Origin: UBA1479 sp040221095
Lineage (GTDB): Bacteria; Pseudomonadota; Alphaproteobacteria; Rhodospirillales; Casp-alpha2
Assembly (NCBI GenBank): GCA_040221095.1
Contig: JAVJVP010000008.1
Span: 248,001 to 312,000 of the forward strand
Length of the DNA stretch: 64,000 bases
Direction: 5' to 3'
Shown here piece after piece: positions 51,598 to 60,088 of the stretch (position 1 is the stretch's first letter; each line of letters begins with the position of its first letter). The notes under the pieces were generated by a model. The model saw nothing but the letters and a program-made list of their open reading frames with translations, was not told where the DNA came from and did not search any database. The position numbers and the translations under genes were made by a program.

Positions 51598-53382
51598 ATG
51601 ACCCTCGACCAGATGGCCATTGTCGGGCTGATCGCGGCGGCGCTGGCGTTATTCGTCTGGGACCGCTGGCGCTACGACGTGGTCGCTTTCACCGTGCTGC
51701 TGGCCGCGGTCGTTCTCGGGTTGGTGCCCGCACACGACGCCTTTTCCGGCTTCGGCCATCCGGCCACCATCACCGTGGCGGCGATCCTGGTGCTCAGCCA
51801 TACCCTTGCCCGCACGGGGGCTTCGGAAATTCTCGCCCGCATCATCGAGCGCTCGGCCACCGGCATGGCGCGGCATATCGCCGTGCTGTCGGGCCTGGGG
51901 GCGCTGATGTCGTCGGTCATGAACAACGTGGCGGCGCTCGGGCTGCTCATGCCGGCGGCGATCCAGACCTCCCTGAAGACCAGGTACCACGCCGGGGCCG
52001 TACTGATGCCGCTGTCGTTCGCGACGATCCTGGGCGGGCTGATCACTCTGCTGGGCACGCCGCCCAACATCATCATCGCGGCCTTCCGCGGCCGGGTGAC
52101 GGGCGAGCCCTTCCACATGTTCGACTTTACCCCCGTGGGCCTGCTGGTCGCCGGGGTCGGGGTCGGCTTCCTGGCGGTGTCGGCGCGCTATCTGATTCCG
52201 CGCCGCCGCCAAGTCCAGGACACGACCCGCAACCACATGAACATCGACAAGTTCGTGACCGAGGCGACGGTGGTCAAGGACACGGACGCGGTCGGCATGA
52301 CGCGGGGCGAACTGCGCATGATGGCGACGGACTGCGATGTGCTGATCGTCAATATCATCCGGCGCGGCCGGCGCATGTCCCGGCTGGCCCGGGGCGACGG
52401 GCTCAAGGTCGGCGACAAGCTGCTGCTTGAGGCTTCCTCCGAGGGACTGGACCGCCTGACCACGGCCATGGACCTGAAGATCGGCACCATGAAGGGCAGC
52501 AAGTCGGAAAACATGATCGACGAGGACCTGGACCTGGTCGAAGCCGTCGTCCGCCCGGGGTCGCGCATGGTCGGGCGCGAGCTTTTGTCCCTGCGCCTGC
52601 ATTCCCGCTACGATACGGACATCCTGGCCGTGTCGCGCCAGGGCCGCGCCTTTCGCGGCCGCATGGGAAACTTCAGGTTCCGCCCCGGCGATCTGGTGCT
52701 GTTCTATGGTCCGCGCGATCACATGCCCGATTTGATGGCCCGCATGGGCTGCCTGACCCTGCAGCAGCGCACCCCCTTCGGCGAAGGCAACGAAAGCCAG
52801 GCACGCCTGTCCATCATCGTGTTCGCCGTCGCCGTGGCGCTGGCGACCTTCAACATCCTGCCGATCACCATCGCCCTCGGTCTCGCCGCCGTGGCCATGG
52901 TGGTGCTCAACCTGCTGCCCGTGCGGGAAATCTACGACGGCATCGACTGGCCCGTGGTGGTGCTGATCGGGGCCTTGATCCCCGTGGGTGACGCCTTCGA
53001 TTCCACGGGCACCACGGGCCTGATCGCCCAGGGCATTCTGGACAGCCCCCTGCCGCTCAACCCGCTGGCCGTGCTGGTCCTGCTGATGACCGTGACCATG
53101 GCGCTCTCGGCAGTGCTCAACAACGCCGCCACGGCGGTCATCATGGGGCCCGTCGCGATCACCCTGTCGGAACGGCTCATGGTCAATGCCGACCCCATGC
53201 TGATGGGCGTCGCCGTGGCCGCCAGTTGCGCCTTCGTCACCCCCATCGGACATCAGAACAACGCCCTCGTCATGGGCCCCGGCGGCTATGCCTTCGGCGA
53301 TTACTGGCGCCTGGGCCTGCCGCTGCAGATCGTGGTTTTGGTGGTCGCCGTGCCGGCGATCCTGATGTTCTGGCCGTTTTAA
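51598..53382 (+). CDS. SLC13-type transporter with TrkA-C domains
   Basis: A 594-aa membrane protein. Ten to twelve hydrophobic segments form two halves around two cytoplasmic TrkA_C (RCK_C) domains (about 225-300 and 305-380, with MTRGELRMMATDCDVLIVN and MVGRELLSLRLHSRYDTDILAVS). The intramembrane motifs are LLGTPPNIIIAAFRG and NNAATAVIMGPVA and TPIGHQNNALVMGPGGY, as in CitT/DASS transporters. It would carry a dicarboxylate, sulfate or similar anion with Na+ or H+. Starts at ATG 51598 with no strong Shine-Dalgarno. Confidence 0.9.
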   Translation: MTLDQMAIVGLIAAALALFVWDRWRYDVVAFTVLLAAVVLGLVPAHDAFSGFGHPATITVAAILVLSHTLARTGASEILARIIERSATGMARHIAVLSGLGALMSSVMNNVAALGLLMPAAIQTSLKTRYHAGAVLMPLSFATILGGLITLLGTPPNIIIAAFRGRVTGEPFHMFDFTPVGLLVAGVGVGFLAVSARYLIPRRRQVQDTTRNHMNIDKFVTEATVVKDTDAVGMTRGELRMMATDCDVLIVNIIRRGRRMSRLARGDGLKVGDKLLLEASSEGLDRLTTAMDLKIGTMKGSKSENMIDEDLDLVEAVVRPGSRMVGRELLSLRLHSRYDTDILAVSRQGRAFRGRMGNFRFRPGDLVLFYGPRDHMPDLMARMGCLTLQQRTPFGEGNESQARLSIIVFAVAVALATFNILPITIALGLAAVAMVVLNLLPVREIYDGIDWPVVVLIGALIPVGDAFDSTGTTGLIAQGILDSPLPLNPLAVLVLLMTVTMALSAVLNNAATAVIMGPVAITLSERLMVNADPMLMGVAVAASCAFVTPIGHQNNALVMGPGGYAFGDYWRLGLPLQIVVLVVAVPAILMFWPF

Positions 53383-53392
53383 CGCAAACAGG

Positions 53393-54715
53393 TCAGGGGC
53401 GGATAAACGACAGCCCGCCGAACGTTTCTCGCCAATCGCCGACCTCCGCCGCCATTGCGTCCGGGTCGTTGGCGGCAAGGGCGCGGGCGATCAGCTTGCC
53501 CAGGCGCGGCATGTCGGCCACGGTCATGCCCCGGCGCACCAGTTCCGGCGTGCCGATGCGCAGGCCGTTCAAATCCCCCGCGACAGGCTCCGCCGGCAGG
53601 CCGATGCCGCAGGCGAGAAAGCCCGCCCGGCGCAGCTTCATGGCCACCGTCTGCCCGCCGCCGTAGGGAGCGGCCAGCACCGCGAACTGGTGTGACGTGG
53701 TGAAGCCTTGGCCCTTGGCGAACAGGGGCACGCCCTCGGCGTCGAGGGCCGATGCCAGGGCCTTTGCCGTCGCCACCATGGCCTCGGCATAGGTCGGGCC
53801 GAATTCCCGCCAATCCAGCAGCGTGATGGCCAGGGCCGCCGACTTGGCCGCGTCGAAGTTGGCGGTCATGCCGGGAAAGGCGATGGCGTCCAGTTTCTCG
53901 GCCAAGTCCGCGTCGTTGGTCACGACCAGGCCGCCCGCAGGTCCCCCTAAGCTTTTGTAGGTGCTCATGGTCATCAGATGCGCACCCTGGGCCAGCGGGT
54001 CCGGCCAGGCCTCGCCCGCGACCATGCCGCAGAGATGGGCCGCGTCGAACAGCACCTTGGCGCCGACGTCATCGGCGATGGCGCGGATCGCGGCCACGGG
54101 ATGGGGGAACAGGTTGAGGCTGCCGCCGATGGTGATCAGCTTCGGCCGCACGTCCCAGGCCAGCCTGTCCAGGGCGTCCAGGTCGACCGTATAGCCAGAG
54201 GCATCGACCGGCGCCGGATGGGTCACAAGCCCGAACAGCCCGGCGCAGCCCGCCCCGTGATGGGTGACATGCCCGCCGATTTCGGACGACGGCGCGATGA
54301 TCGCGTCGCCGGGACGGCAGGTCGCCATGAAGGCATAGAGATTGGCCAGGGCCCCCGAGGCGACGCGGATTTCCGCGAAGCCGGCGCGGAAAACCTCGGC
54401 CGCCAGTTCGGCGGCGATGACCTCGATCTCCTCGATCGCTTCCAACCCCATTTCGTACTTGGCGCCCGGATAGCCCAGCGACGGCCGCGCGCCCAGGCCG
54501 GACGCCAGCGCCGCCTCCGCCCTGGGGTTCATGACGTTGGTCGCCGGGTTCAGGTTGAAGCACTCGCGGTCGTGGATGTCCCGGTTGCGGGCGATCAGCG
54601 CGTCGAGGCGGGCGGCGACGGCATCCGTGCCGTCCGCCGCCGTGGCCTCGGCGATCCGGCGGACCAACGCTTCGCAATCAGCGGGCACCCAGTCACGGGA
54701 TATCAGGTTGGCCAT
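53393..54715 (-). CDS. Serine hydroxymethyltransferase-like PLP enzyme
   Basis: A 440-aa member of the SHMT family but divergent from GlyA. Visible are NLNPATNVMNPRAEAAL, LGYPGAKYEMG, SGALANLYAFMA, PSSEIGGHVTHHG, KVLFDAAHLCGMVAG and the PLP lysine in MTMSTYKSLGGPAGG (GlyA has TTTTHKTLRGPRGG). Loss of the threonines and GPRGG change suggests a different aldol substrate, such as threonine, allo-threonine or 2-methylserine. ATG 54715 has AGGA six bases upstream. It follows a D-hydroxyacid dehydrogenase, both probably controlled by the upstream LysR. Confidence 0.82.
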   Translation of the reverse strand: MANLISRDWVPADCEALVRRIAEATAADGTDAVAARLDALIARNRDIHDRECFNLNPATNVMNPRAEAALASGLGARPSLGYPGAKYEMGLEAIEEIEVIAAELAAEVFRAGFAEIRVASGALANLYAFMATCRPGDAIIAPSSEIGGHVTHHGAGCAGLFGLVTHPAPVDASGYTVDLDALDRLAWDVRPKLITIGGSLNLFPHPVAAIRAIADDVGAKVLFDAAHLCGMVAGEAWPDPLAQGAHLMTMSTYKSLGGPAGGLVVTNDADLAEKLDAIAFPGMTANFDAAKSAALAITLLDWREFGPTYAEAMVATAKALASALDAEGVPLFAKGQGFTTSHQFAVLAAPYGGGQTVAMKLRRAGFLACGIGLPAEPVAGDLNGLRIGTPELVRRGMTVADMPRLGKLIARALAANDPDAMAAEVGDWRETFGGLSFIRP

Positions 54716-54742
54716 GGCCATTCCTTATTGCTGCGATGGACC

Positions 54743-55717
54743 CTAGCCCGCCAGAACCTCGGGGTTGACCACATTGATGGGGGCACCTTTGTCGAAGGCC
54801 ACGATCTGGTCGAAGATGTCCGTGAAATGGATTTCCCATTCGTCGACGGTGACATAGCCGATATGCGGCGTGCAGGTCACGTTGGGCATGTCGACGAGGG
54901 GCTCGGAGCCCTTGGTTACCGGCTCGTGATCGAACACATCGACCGCCGCCATGCCGGGACGGCCACCCTTGAGCGCCGCCGCCAGCGCCCCCGGCTGGAT
55001 CAGGCCCGAGCGCGACGTATTGACCAAGAGCGCCGTCGGTTTCATCAATTCCAGATCCGCCTGACTGACGATGCCCTGGGTCGCATCCTTGAGGCGCATG
55101 TGCAGGCTGAGGATGTCGCACTCCCGGAAGAACGCCTCCTTGCTGTCGGCCACGTCCTGGCCCTCGGCACGGGCGGCCTCGCGGGAGGCTTCCCTGGCCC
55201 ACACCAGGATGCGCATGCCGAACGCCTTGCCGACCTCGGCGACGGCGCGGGAAATGCGCCCATAGCCGTAGAGCCCCAGCGTCTTGCCGCGCAGGGAATG
55301 GCCCATGCCCATCTGCCAGGTGCCGGCCCGGAGCGAAGCCATCTGCTGCGGCACCTGGCGCATGGCGGCCAGGATCAGGGCCCAGGTCAGCTCCGACGTG
55401 GCGTAGCTGGGCGTGCCTTCATGCTGGGCCGAGCACACGACGACGCCCCGCGCCGTGCAGGTGTCGACATCGATATGCGGCCAGACGCTGCGCTGGCTGA
55501 TCAGTTTCAGGTTGGGCAGGCGTTCCAGAAGCGGCGTGCGGATCTTGGTGCGCTCGCGGATCAGGACCAGGGCTTCCGTGTCCTTCAGGCGCGCGGCCAG
55601 GCCGTCCGTGTCCTGCACATGGTCGTTCCAGATGGTGACGTCGTGGCCGGCGAGCTTCTGAAAACAGGGCAGGTCGCGGATAAGGTCGAAATAGTCGTCG
55701 AGAATGGTGATTTTCAT
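54743..55717 (-). CDS. D-2-hydroxyacid dehydrogenase family protein
   Basis: A 324-aa NAD(P)-binding enzyme of the D-isomer 2-hydroxyacid dehydrogenase family. GKTLGLYGYGRISRAVAEVG is the Rossmann motif; LVNTSRSGLIQ, FDHEPVTKG and TPHIGYVTVDEWE hold the catalytic Arg, Glu and His. It would interconvert a 2-oxoacid and D-2-hydroxyacid. ATG 55717 follows GGAGA, spacing ten. Lying between LysR and the SHMT-like gene, it probably works on the product of that aldolase-like enzyme (for example a 2-oxoacid from a hydroxy-amino acid); this is inference. Confidence 0.9.
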   Translation of the reverse strand: MKITILDDYFDLIRDLPCFQKLAGHDVTIWNDHVQDTDGLAARLKDTEALVLIRERTKIRTPLLERLPNLKLISQRSVWPHIDVDTCTARGVVVCSAQHEGTPSYATSELTWALILAAMRQVPQQMASLRAGTWQMGMGHSLRGKTLGLYGYGRISRAVAEVGKAFGMRILVWAREASREAARAEGQDVADSKEAFFRECDILSLHMRLKDATQGIVSQADLELMKPTALLVNTSRSGLIQPGALAAALKGGRPGMAAVDVFDHEPVTKGSEPLVDMPNVTCTPHIGYVTVDEWEIHFTDIFDQIVAFDKGAPINVVNPEVLAG

Positions 55718-55783
55718 GGGTGTTTGGTCTCCGGTCGAAGGCCCCCCTTCGAAATCGTCGGCGGCCCCTGGCCGCGCCATGGC

Positions 55784-56770
55784 TCAGGCCTTGCCTACCG
55801 CGTTCTGAAGCTTGCGCGCCGCCGCCCATTCGGCCTGCTGCTTGGCTTCCAGTTCGGCGTGGTGTTCGGCGTGCTCCCTTGCCTCGGCCATGATCCATTC
55901 GCGGAACGCCTTGACCTTGGGCTTGTCGGCGGTGTCCTCGGGCGAAATCAGCCAATAGGCATGGGCGACGGGAATGGTGTCGGCGAAGGGCCGCACCAGA
56001 CGCCCTGTCTCCAGGTCGCGCTCGGCGACCGAGGCCTTGACCAGGGCCACGCCCTGCCCGTTGACGGCGGCTTCGACCAGCATCCAATGGGGCGAGATAT
56101 TGGGCCCTGGGATCGGCCCCTGGGTGCGCACGCCATGGCCGCGCAGCCACATTTCCCAGGTCGGGAAGCTGTCGTCGATTTCATGCTGCACGGGATGCAG
56201 AAGCGTGTGGCTCAACAGATCCTGGGGGCCGCGGATCGGGTTCTTGCCGGTCATCAGCGCCGGCGCGCAGACGGCATAGACCTCTTCCTCGAACATCTTG
56301 TCGACACGGCAGCCCGCATAATTGCCAGGGCCGTAGCGCACGGCCACATCCGCCTCGCCCATTTCAAACCGCACCTTCAGCGAGGTGGCGACGAGCATGA
56401 CCTGGATTTCCGGATGCAGATTGGTGAAGGTTTCCAGCCGGTGAACCATCCACTTGGCGGCGAAGGTCGGCGTGACGGACACGGTGAGCGGGCCGGTGGT
56501 TTCGGAATCGTACAAAGCCTGGGTCGCCGCCTGTAGTTTTTCGAAGCCTTCGCGCAGGCCCGGCAGATAGGCGGCCCCCGCTTCGGTCAACGCCAGACCG
56601 CGTTGCTGGCGATGGAACAGCTGCACGTTCAGGTATTCCTCAAGCCCCTTGACCTGGTGGCTGATGGCCGCCGGCGTTACATGCAGTTCATCTGCGGCGC
56701 GCGACATGGACAGGTGCCGGGCGGCGGATTCAAAGGCGCGGAGCGCGTTCAAGGGCGGAAGCGATCTCAT
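55784..56770 (-). CDS. LysR regulator, GcvA type
   Basis: A 328-aa LTTR with the GcvA-type start PPLNALRAFESAARHLSMSRAADELHVTPAAISHQVKGLE (split: PPLNALRAFESAARHLSM and RAADELHVTPAAISHQVK). The effector domain has VSVTPTFAAKWMVHRL and RYGPGNYAG. The C-terminus after about 300 is a Glu/Ala-rich helix (EHAEHHAELEAKQQAEWA) that is longer than in GcvA. It leads the dehydrogenase/SHMT-like genes on minus, and is divergent from the 48-aa protein gene. A palindrome sits just upstream of its start. Confidence 0.9.
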   Translation of the reverse strand: MRSLPPLNALRAFESAARHLSMSRAADELHVTPAAISHQVKGLEEYLNVQLFHRQQRGLALTEAGAAYLPGLREGFEKLQAATQALYDSETTGPLTVSVTPTFAAKWMVHRLETFTNLHPEIQVMLVATSLKVRFEMGEADVAVRYGPGNYAGCRVDKMFEEEVYAVCAPALMTGKNPIRGPQDLLSHTLLHPVQHEIDDSFPTWEMWLRGHGVRTQGPIPGPNISPHWMLVEAAVNGQGVALVKASVAERDLETGRLVRPFADTIPVAHAYWLISPEDTADKPKVKAFREWIMAEAREHAEHHAELEAKQQAEWAAARKLQNAVGKA

Positions 56771-56790
56771 GCCCTCAGATTTATCTTATA

Positions 56791-56804
56791 GATTTTCTAA
56801 AATC
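56791..56804. promoter_or_regulatory. Palindromic operator beside GcvA-type LysR gene
   Basis: GATTTT-CT-AAAATC is a perfect 6+6 palindrome, 21-34 bases upstream of the LysR start and 185 bases before the divergent 48-aa gene. The region is A/T-rich. It is likely an LTTR site (T-N11-A type); assignment is inference. Confidence 0.5.
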
Positions 56805-56988
56805 AAGAGTGAGAAATGGTCGTTTGCGCGAAACCGCATGTGACCTTAGGTTTCTTTCAACAGAGCACGGGAACTCGCCCCACCAAACGGGTTTGACCGG
56901 CCAAACAGTTAAATACGAATAGGGAAAAACGTACCAAACCTTCATCACCCGGTCTCGGAACCCCATTCGACGCTTAAGGAGAATTAAC

Positions 56989-57135
56989 ATGGCCTACAAT
57001 CGCTACATCGGACATTCCGCCCCCCTGCCCACCGGCGCGCTGCCGACCCAGGAAGAGATGAGCACCCTGCGCCATCAGGCCTGGGACCGCGATGTCCGCA
57101 ACGTCCGCCGGGCCATCGGCCGTCTCTTCAAGTAA
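56989..57135 (+). CDS. Small basic protein, 48 aa (module B)
   Basis: Too short for ordinary ORF listing. It starts MAYNRYIGHSAPLPTGALPT and ends VRNVRRAIGRLFK. AAGGAG lies seven bases before ATG 56989, an ideal Shine-Dalgarno. The tail VRRAIGRLFK matches IRDVIGRMFR of the 61-aa protein at 51138. Both are divergent from a LysR gene and both are followed by structured RNA. I do not know its function; comparable short alphaproteobacterial proteins of DUF1127 type are involved in stress-linked RNA turnover. Confidence 0.72.
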   Translation: MAYNRYIGHSAPLPTGALPTQEEMSTLRHQAWDRDVRNVRRAIGRLFK

Positions 57136-57230
57136 GCACGGCATCCGCCGACTTACCCTGACTGCCTACTGACGACCGACTATCTGAGATACACGCTTAC
57201 AGACTGATACTTGCCCACGACCACCAATTT

Positions 57231-57341
57231 ATCTCCCTACCCCCGGTTCTTACCGGGACTCGACTTCCCACCTTTGGGGTCTGCTTTTTGGATCGCTCCA
57301 GCCCCCCTTCGCGATCCTTGAGGCAGACCCCTAATTTTTTT
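57231..57341 (+). ncRNA. Structured 3' RNA of module B with terminator
   Basis: The decamer ATCTCCCTAC (57231-57240) is followed by a hairpin CCCGGT-TTCT-ACCGGG-type (57242-57257). Then comes a large structure: GGGGTCTGC (57276-57284) pairs with GCAGACCCC (57323-57331), with an inner stem GGATCGC/GCGATCC (57290-57296 and 57311-57317) and a loop of 14. TAA and seven T (57335-57341) follow, as in an intrinsic terminator on plus. It is about 95 bases after the small ORF stop and is a candidate sRNA. Confidence 0.6.
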
Positions 57342-57421
57342 GAACGGGCGCTTTGATGCGCCACGCGTGAGGTCGGCAGGGTCGGCCTTGCGCCGCCCAC
57401 GCCCCCCGGACCTCTTCCCCT

Positions 57422-59131
57422 CTAAATCACGTCGAACGCGATCGAATGGCGGATGTCCTCGCGCGTGAAGGGCTGGACCCCGTGCCACACATAGGACGGG
57501 AACAGGACAAGCTTGCCCGGCTCGGGCCGTACCATGAAGCGCGGGCGGTTGCGGGCACTGATGTAGGCGTCGGGGGGGCCGCCGATCTGCAGGCAGCCCT
57601 CACCCGTCTGCCATACTTCGTCCGGCAGGTCGGGAACCTTCACGTAATAGACGCCGGACAGCCAGCCCTCGTTGTGAATGTGGCTGGCGTCGTAGCCGGC
57701 GCCGTGCAGGATCGTCGACCAGGCGCCGGTGAAACGGAAATCCGGATTGACGAAACGCAGGAAGGGGTGATCCGCATCCTGTTCCAGCCCGGCGATGAAG
57801 CCGCGCAGCGCCTTCACGATCTCCCCCTTGACCAGGGCGACGGTGTCCGTCGGCCCGTTGAACAGGTTGTCGGGGATCTGCGTGCCGCCGCGCATGGTCT
57901 GGTTTATCGGCGGCGGCAGCGCCTTGTGGCGGGCTTCAAGTTCGGCATGCAGGGCGGTGTTGAACACCCTCAGGTCGGCGTAGCCTTCGGGCACATCGAT
58001 GAACAATTGAGTAACGGCGGCGTCGAAATCGACGATGCGGGCAAGGTCCGGATCCTCGGCCTCGGTCATGGCGATGGTCAGCAGGCCGAGTACCCCCGAG
58101 CGCCGGGGATTGCGGGCATGCGCCCCCTTCAGCGGCGCGACCGCCTCGCCGTGCCGGCCGGCGCGCAGCAGGGCCTGGCCCTGGAATTCCAATATCTCGG
58201 GATCGTCCGGCGCCAGGTCATGCGCCCGCGCCAGGACGTCCAGGGCCTCGTCGTGGCGGTCCAGGGCCGACAGGGCCGCGCCCAACTGGCCCATGGCCGG
58301 GGCGTTGTCCGGCGCCAGGTCGAGAACCCGACGCAGCACCGGTTCCGCCTCGGCAAACCAGTGATCCGTCACCAGACATCGCCCGTACTGCAGATGCGCC
58401 ATGGGATTGGCCGGCAGTTCGCGGCACACCCATCGATAGGTGTCATGCATCTGGTCCTGCCGGCCGCTTTCCCACTTCAGGTTCTTGAAGCATTCGTGCG
58501 CCCCCTGATGAAAGGGATCGAGGGCGACCGCCTTGCGGCAGGCGTCGAAGGCGTCGTCACGGCGACCGAGTTCGAAATAGATGGCGCCCAGGCTGGCATA
58601 GGAATCGGGCCAACCGCCGGAAATGCGCACCGCCTGTTCGAAGGCGTGGACGGCCTCTTCAGGCCGGGACGCGGTCTGCAGGGCGACGCCGTAATTGTGA
58701 TACAGCTCGGGATCGCGGGTCTGGCGGGTCAGCGCCGCCTCGAAGTCGCCGATCGCCGCGTCCAAGGCGTCCAGCTTCTGCAGCGCCATCCCCCTGTTGT
58801 TGAGGAAATCCGGATTGCCCGGATCAAGCGCCAGGGCGCGGTCGCCGGCCGCCCGCGCGGCGGGAAAGTCCTCGACGTAGTAGCGGACGAGGCCCAGGTT
58901 GTTCCACCACGCGGCCTTGCTGCCGTCGATGGCCACGGCCTGTTCCAGCATGTCCCTGGCTGCCGCCAGATCGCCGCCCTGCATCAGGGCGACACCAAGC
59001 AGATGCACCGCATCGCCGTGTCCGGGATTGGCCGCAAGGAACAAACGGTACATCGCCGCCGCGCCGGTGACGTCGCCGGCCTGATGGCGGGCGAGGGCTT
59101 GTTCAAGGGATACGGGGACGGCGTGCGCCAT
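57422..59131 (-). CDS. TPR protein with C-terminal 2OG-Fe(II) oxygenase domain
   Basis: A 569-aa protein. The first about 350 residues are tandem TPR repeats (DMLEQAVAIDGSKAAWWNNL, GDRALALDPGNPDFLNNRG and others). The C-terminus (about 455-569) is a putative 2-oxoglutarate/Fe(II) oxygenase: His in DASHIHNEGWLSGVYYV, distal His in FPSYVWHGVQPF and Arg in RHSIAFDV. Fusion suggests hydroxylation of a protein bound by the TPR array. ATG 59131 is used; a TTG at 59146 is in frame and better spaced from AAGGAG (59161-59156). An overlapping 15-codon ORF is listed separately. Confidence 0.8.
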   Translation of the reverse strand: MAHAVPVSLEQALARHQAGDVTGAAAMYRLFLAANPGHGDAVHLLGVALMQGGDLAAARDMLEQAVAIDGSKAAWWNNLGLVRYYVEDFPAARAAGDRALALDPGNPDFLNNRGMALQKLDALDAAIGDFEAALTRQTRDPELYHNYGVALQTASRPEEAVHAFEQAVRISGGWPDSYASLGAIYFELGRRDDAFDACRKAVALDPFHQGAHECFKNLKWESGRQDQMHDTYRWVCRELPANPMAHLQYGRCLVTDHWFAEAEPVLRRVLDLAPDNAPAMGQLGAALSALDRHDEALDVLARAHDLAPDDPEILEFQGQALLRAGRHGEAVAPLKGAHARNPRRSGVLGLLTIAMTEAEDPDLARIVDFDAAVTQLFIDVPEGYADLRVFNTALHAELEARHKALPPPINQTMRGGTQIPDNLFNGPTDTVALVKGEIVKALRGFIAGLEQDADHPFLRFVNPDFRFTGAWSTILHGAGYDASHIHNEGWLSGVYYVKVPDLPDEVWQTGEGCLQIGGPPDAYISARNRPRFMVRPEPGKLVLFPSYVWHGVQPFTREDIRHSIAFDVI

Positions 59132-59150
59132 CGGCGAATTCCACAACCAT
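59103..59150 (-). CDS. Possible 15-aa leader ORF overlapping the TPR-oxygenase start
   Basis: ATG at 59150 lies five bases after the only good Shine-Dalgarno of this region (AAGGAG) and reads MVVEFADGARRPRIP before TGA at 59105-59103, ending past the main start in another frame. It could couple or limit translation of the downstream protein. It may equally be chance overlap, since the main start might be the nearby TTG. Confidence 0.25.
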   Translation of the reverse strand: MVVEFADGARRPRIP

Positions 59151-59215
59151 AAAGACTCCTTCAAGGAGCCCAATCGCCAAGTAATACAGATTGACGGCGG
59201 CGGCAATCCGCTAAT

Positions 59216-60073
59216 TCAGTTACTCGTTCCAGCCCTTTCGAGAGCGTGGATTTCGGCGGTGCTCAGGGTGAAATCGAAAACGTCCAAATCCTGCGCCATA
59301 TGGGCCGCATCCTTGGTCCCGGTCAGGGCGATCATGCCGACGTCGAGGGCGAAGCGGAACACCGTCTGCGCCGGGGTCTTGCCGTGGCCGGCCGCGATGT
59401 CCTTGACCAGGGCATGATCGACCAGCGCCCGGTTGGCCGTCAGCAGGGAAAACCCCTGATAGCGGATGCCCGCCTCCGCGCAGAACGCGCGGATGTCCCG
59501 GTCCCAGCCGCGCGACGCGTAACAGCGGTTCTGCACGAAACGGGGTTTTACCGCGGCCCGGGCGCAGAGCAGGCGGACCTGCTCCAGTTTGAAATTGCTG
59601 ACGCCCAGCAGGCGCACCCGGCCCTGTTCGTGGATCGCTTCCATGGCCCGCCATACCTGCCAGTCGATGGGATGCAGGCGATCGCCGGTCCAGGGGCCGT
59701 GCAACACCAGGCTGTCGATGTAATCGGTCTGCAGGTGTTCCAGGGATTTCTCGAAGGACTGGACGACCTGGGTGGCGGCGGGCGCGTTTTCGTCATAAGG
59801 CAGGCGGTGATCCTGGCCGCGGCGAAAGGTGAACTTGGTCTGGATGAACAGGTCGGCGCGGCGCACCCGGCCCGCCTTGACCGCCTTGGCCAGGGCCGCG
59901 CCGGTCCCGGCCTCGTAATAATGCTTGCGCTGATTGGCCGTATCGAAGCCCCGGAACCCTTGTTCCAGCGCCAGAGTCACCAGACGCTCCGTGGCGTCTT
60001 CCTTCCACGCCGTGCCGTACAGCAGGCGCGGCACGGCGACCCCGTCGATGTCGATGGTGCCTGCGTCGTCCAT
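59216..60073 (-). CDS. Aldo/keto reductase
   Basis: A 285-aa NADPH-dependent oxidoreductase of the AKR family. FDTANQRKHYYEAGTG holds the catalytic Asp/Tyr region, LFIQTKFTFRRGQDH the Lys and LVLHGPWTGDRLHP the His. LLGVSNFKLEQVRLLC and IALTGTKDAAHMAQ are typical cofactor elements. It reduces an aldehyde or ketone; substrate unknown. It follows the ABC permease by 15 bases and probably belongs to the zinc operon transcript; a role in zinc metabolism is not apparent. Confidence 0.9.
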   Translation of the reverse strand: MDDAGTIDIDGVAVPRLLYGTAWKEDATERLVTLALEQGFRGFDTANQRKHYYEAGTGAALAKAVKAGRVRRADLFIQTKFTFRRGQDHRLPYDENAPAATQVVQSFEKSLEHLQTDYIDSLVLHGPWTGDRLHPIDWQVWRAMEAIHEQGRVRLLGVSNFKLEQVRLLCARAAVKPRFVQNRCYASRGWDRDIRAFCAEAGIRYQGFSLLTANRALVDHALVKDIAAGHGKTPAQTVFRFALDVGMIALTGTKDAAHMAQDLDVFDFTLSTAEIHALERAGTSN

Positions 60074-60088
60074 GGTGATCGCCCCTGG

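Noticed and set aside
53978..56536. 852-codon open frame on plus across SHMT-like, dehydrogenase and LysR genes
   Set aside because: Antisense to three clear families; composition is His/Arg/Gly-rich, as expected for a complementary frame of GC-rich genes.
51138..57135. Calling both small proteins DUF1127
   Set aside because: Size and basic tail are similar, but the full DUF1127 signature was not visible, so only a resemblance is stated.
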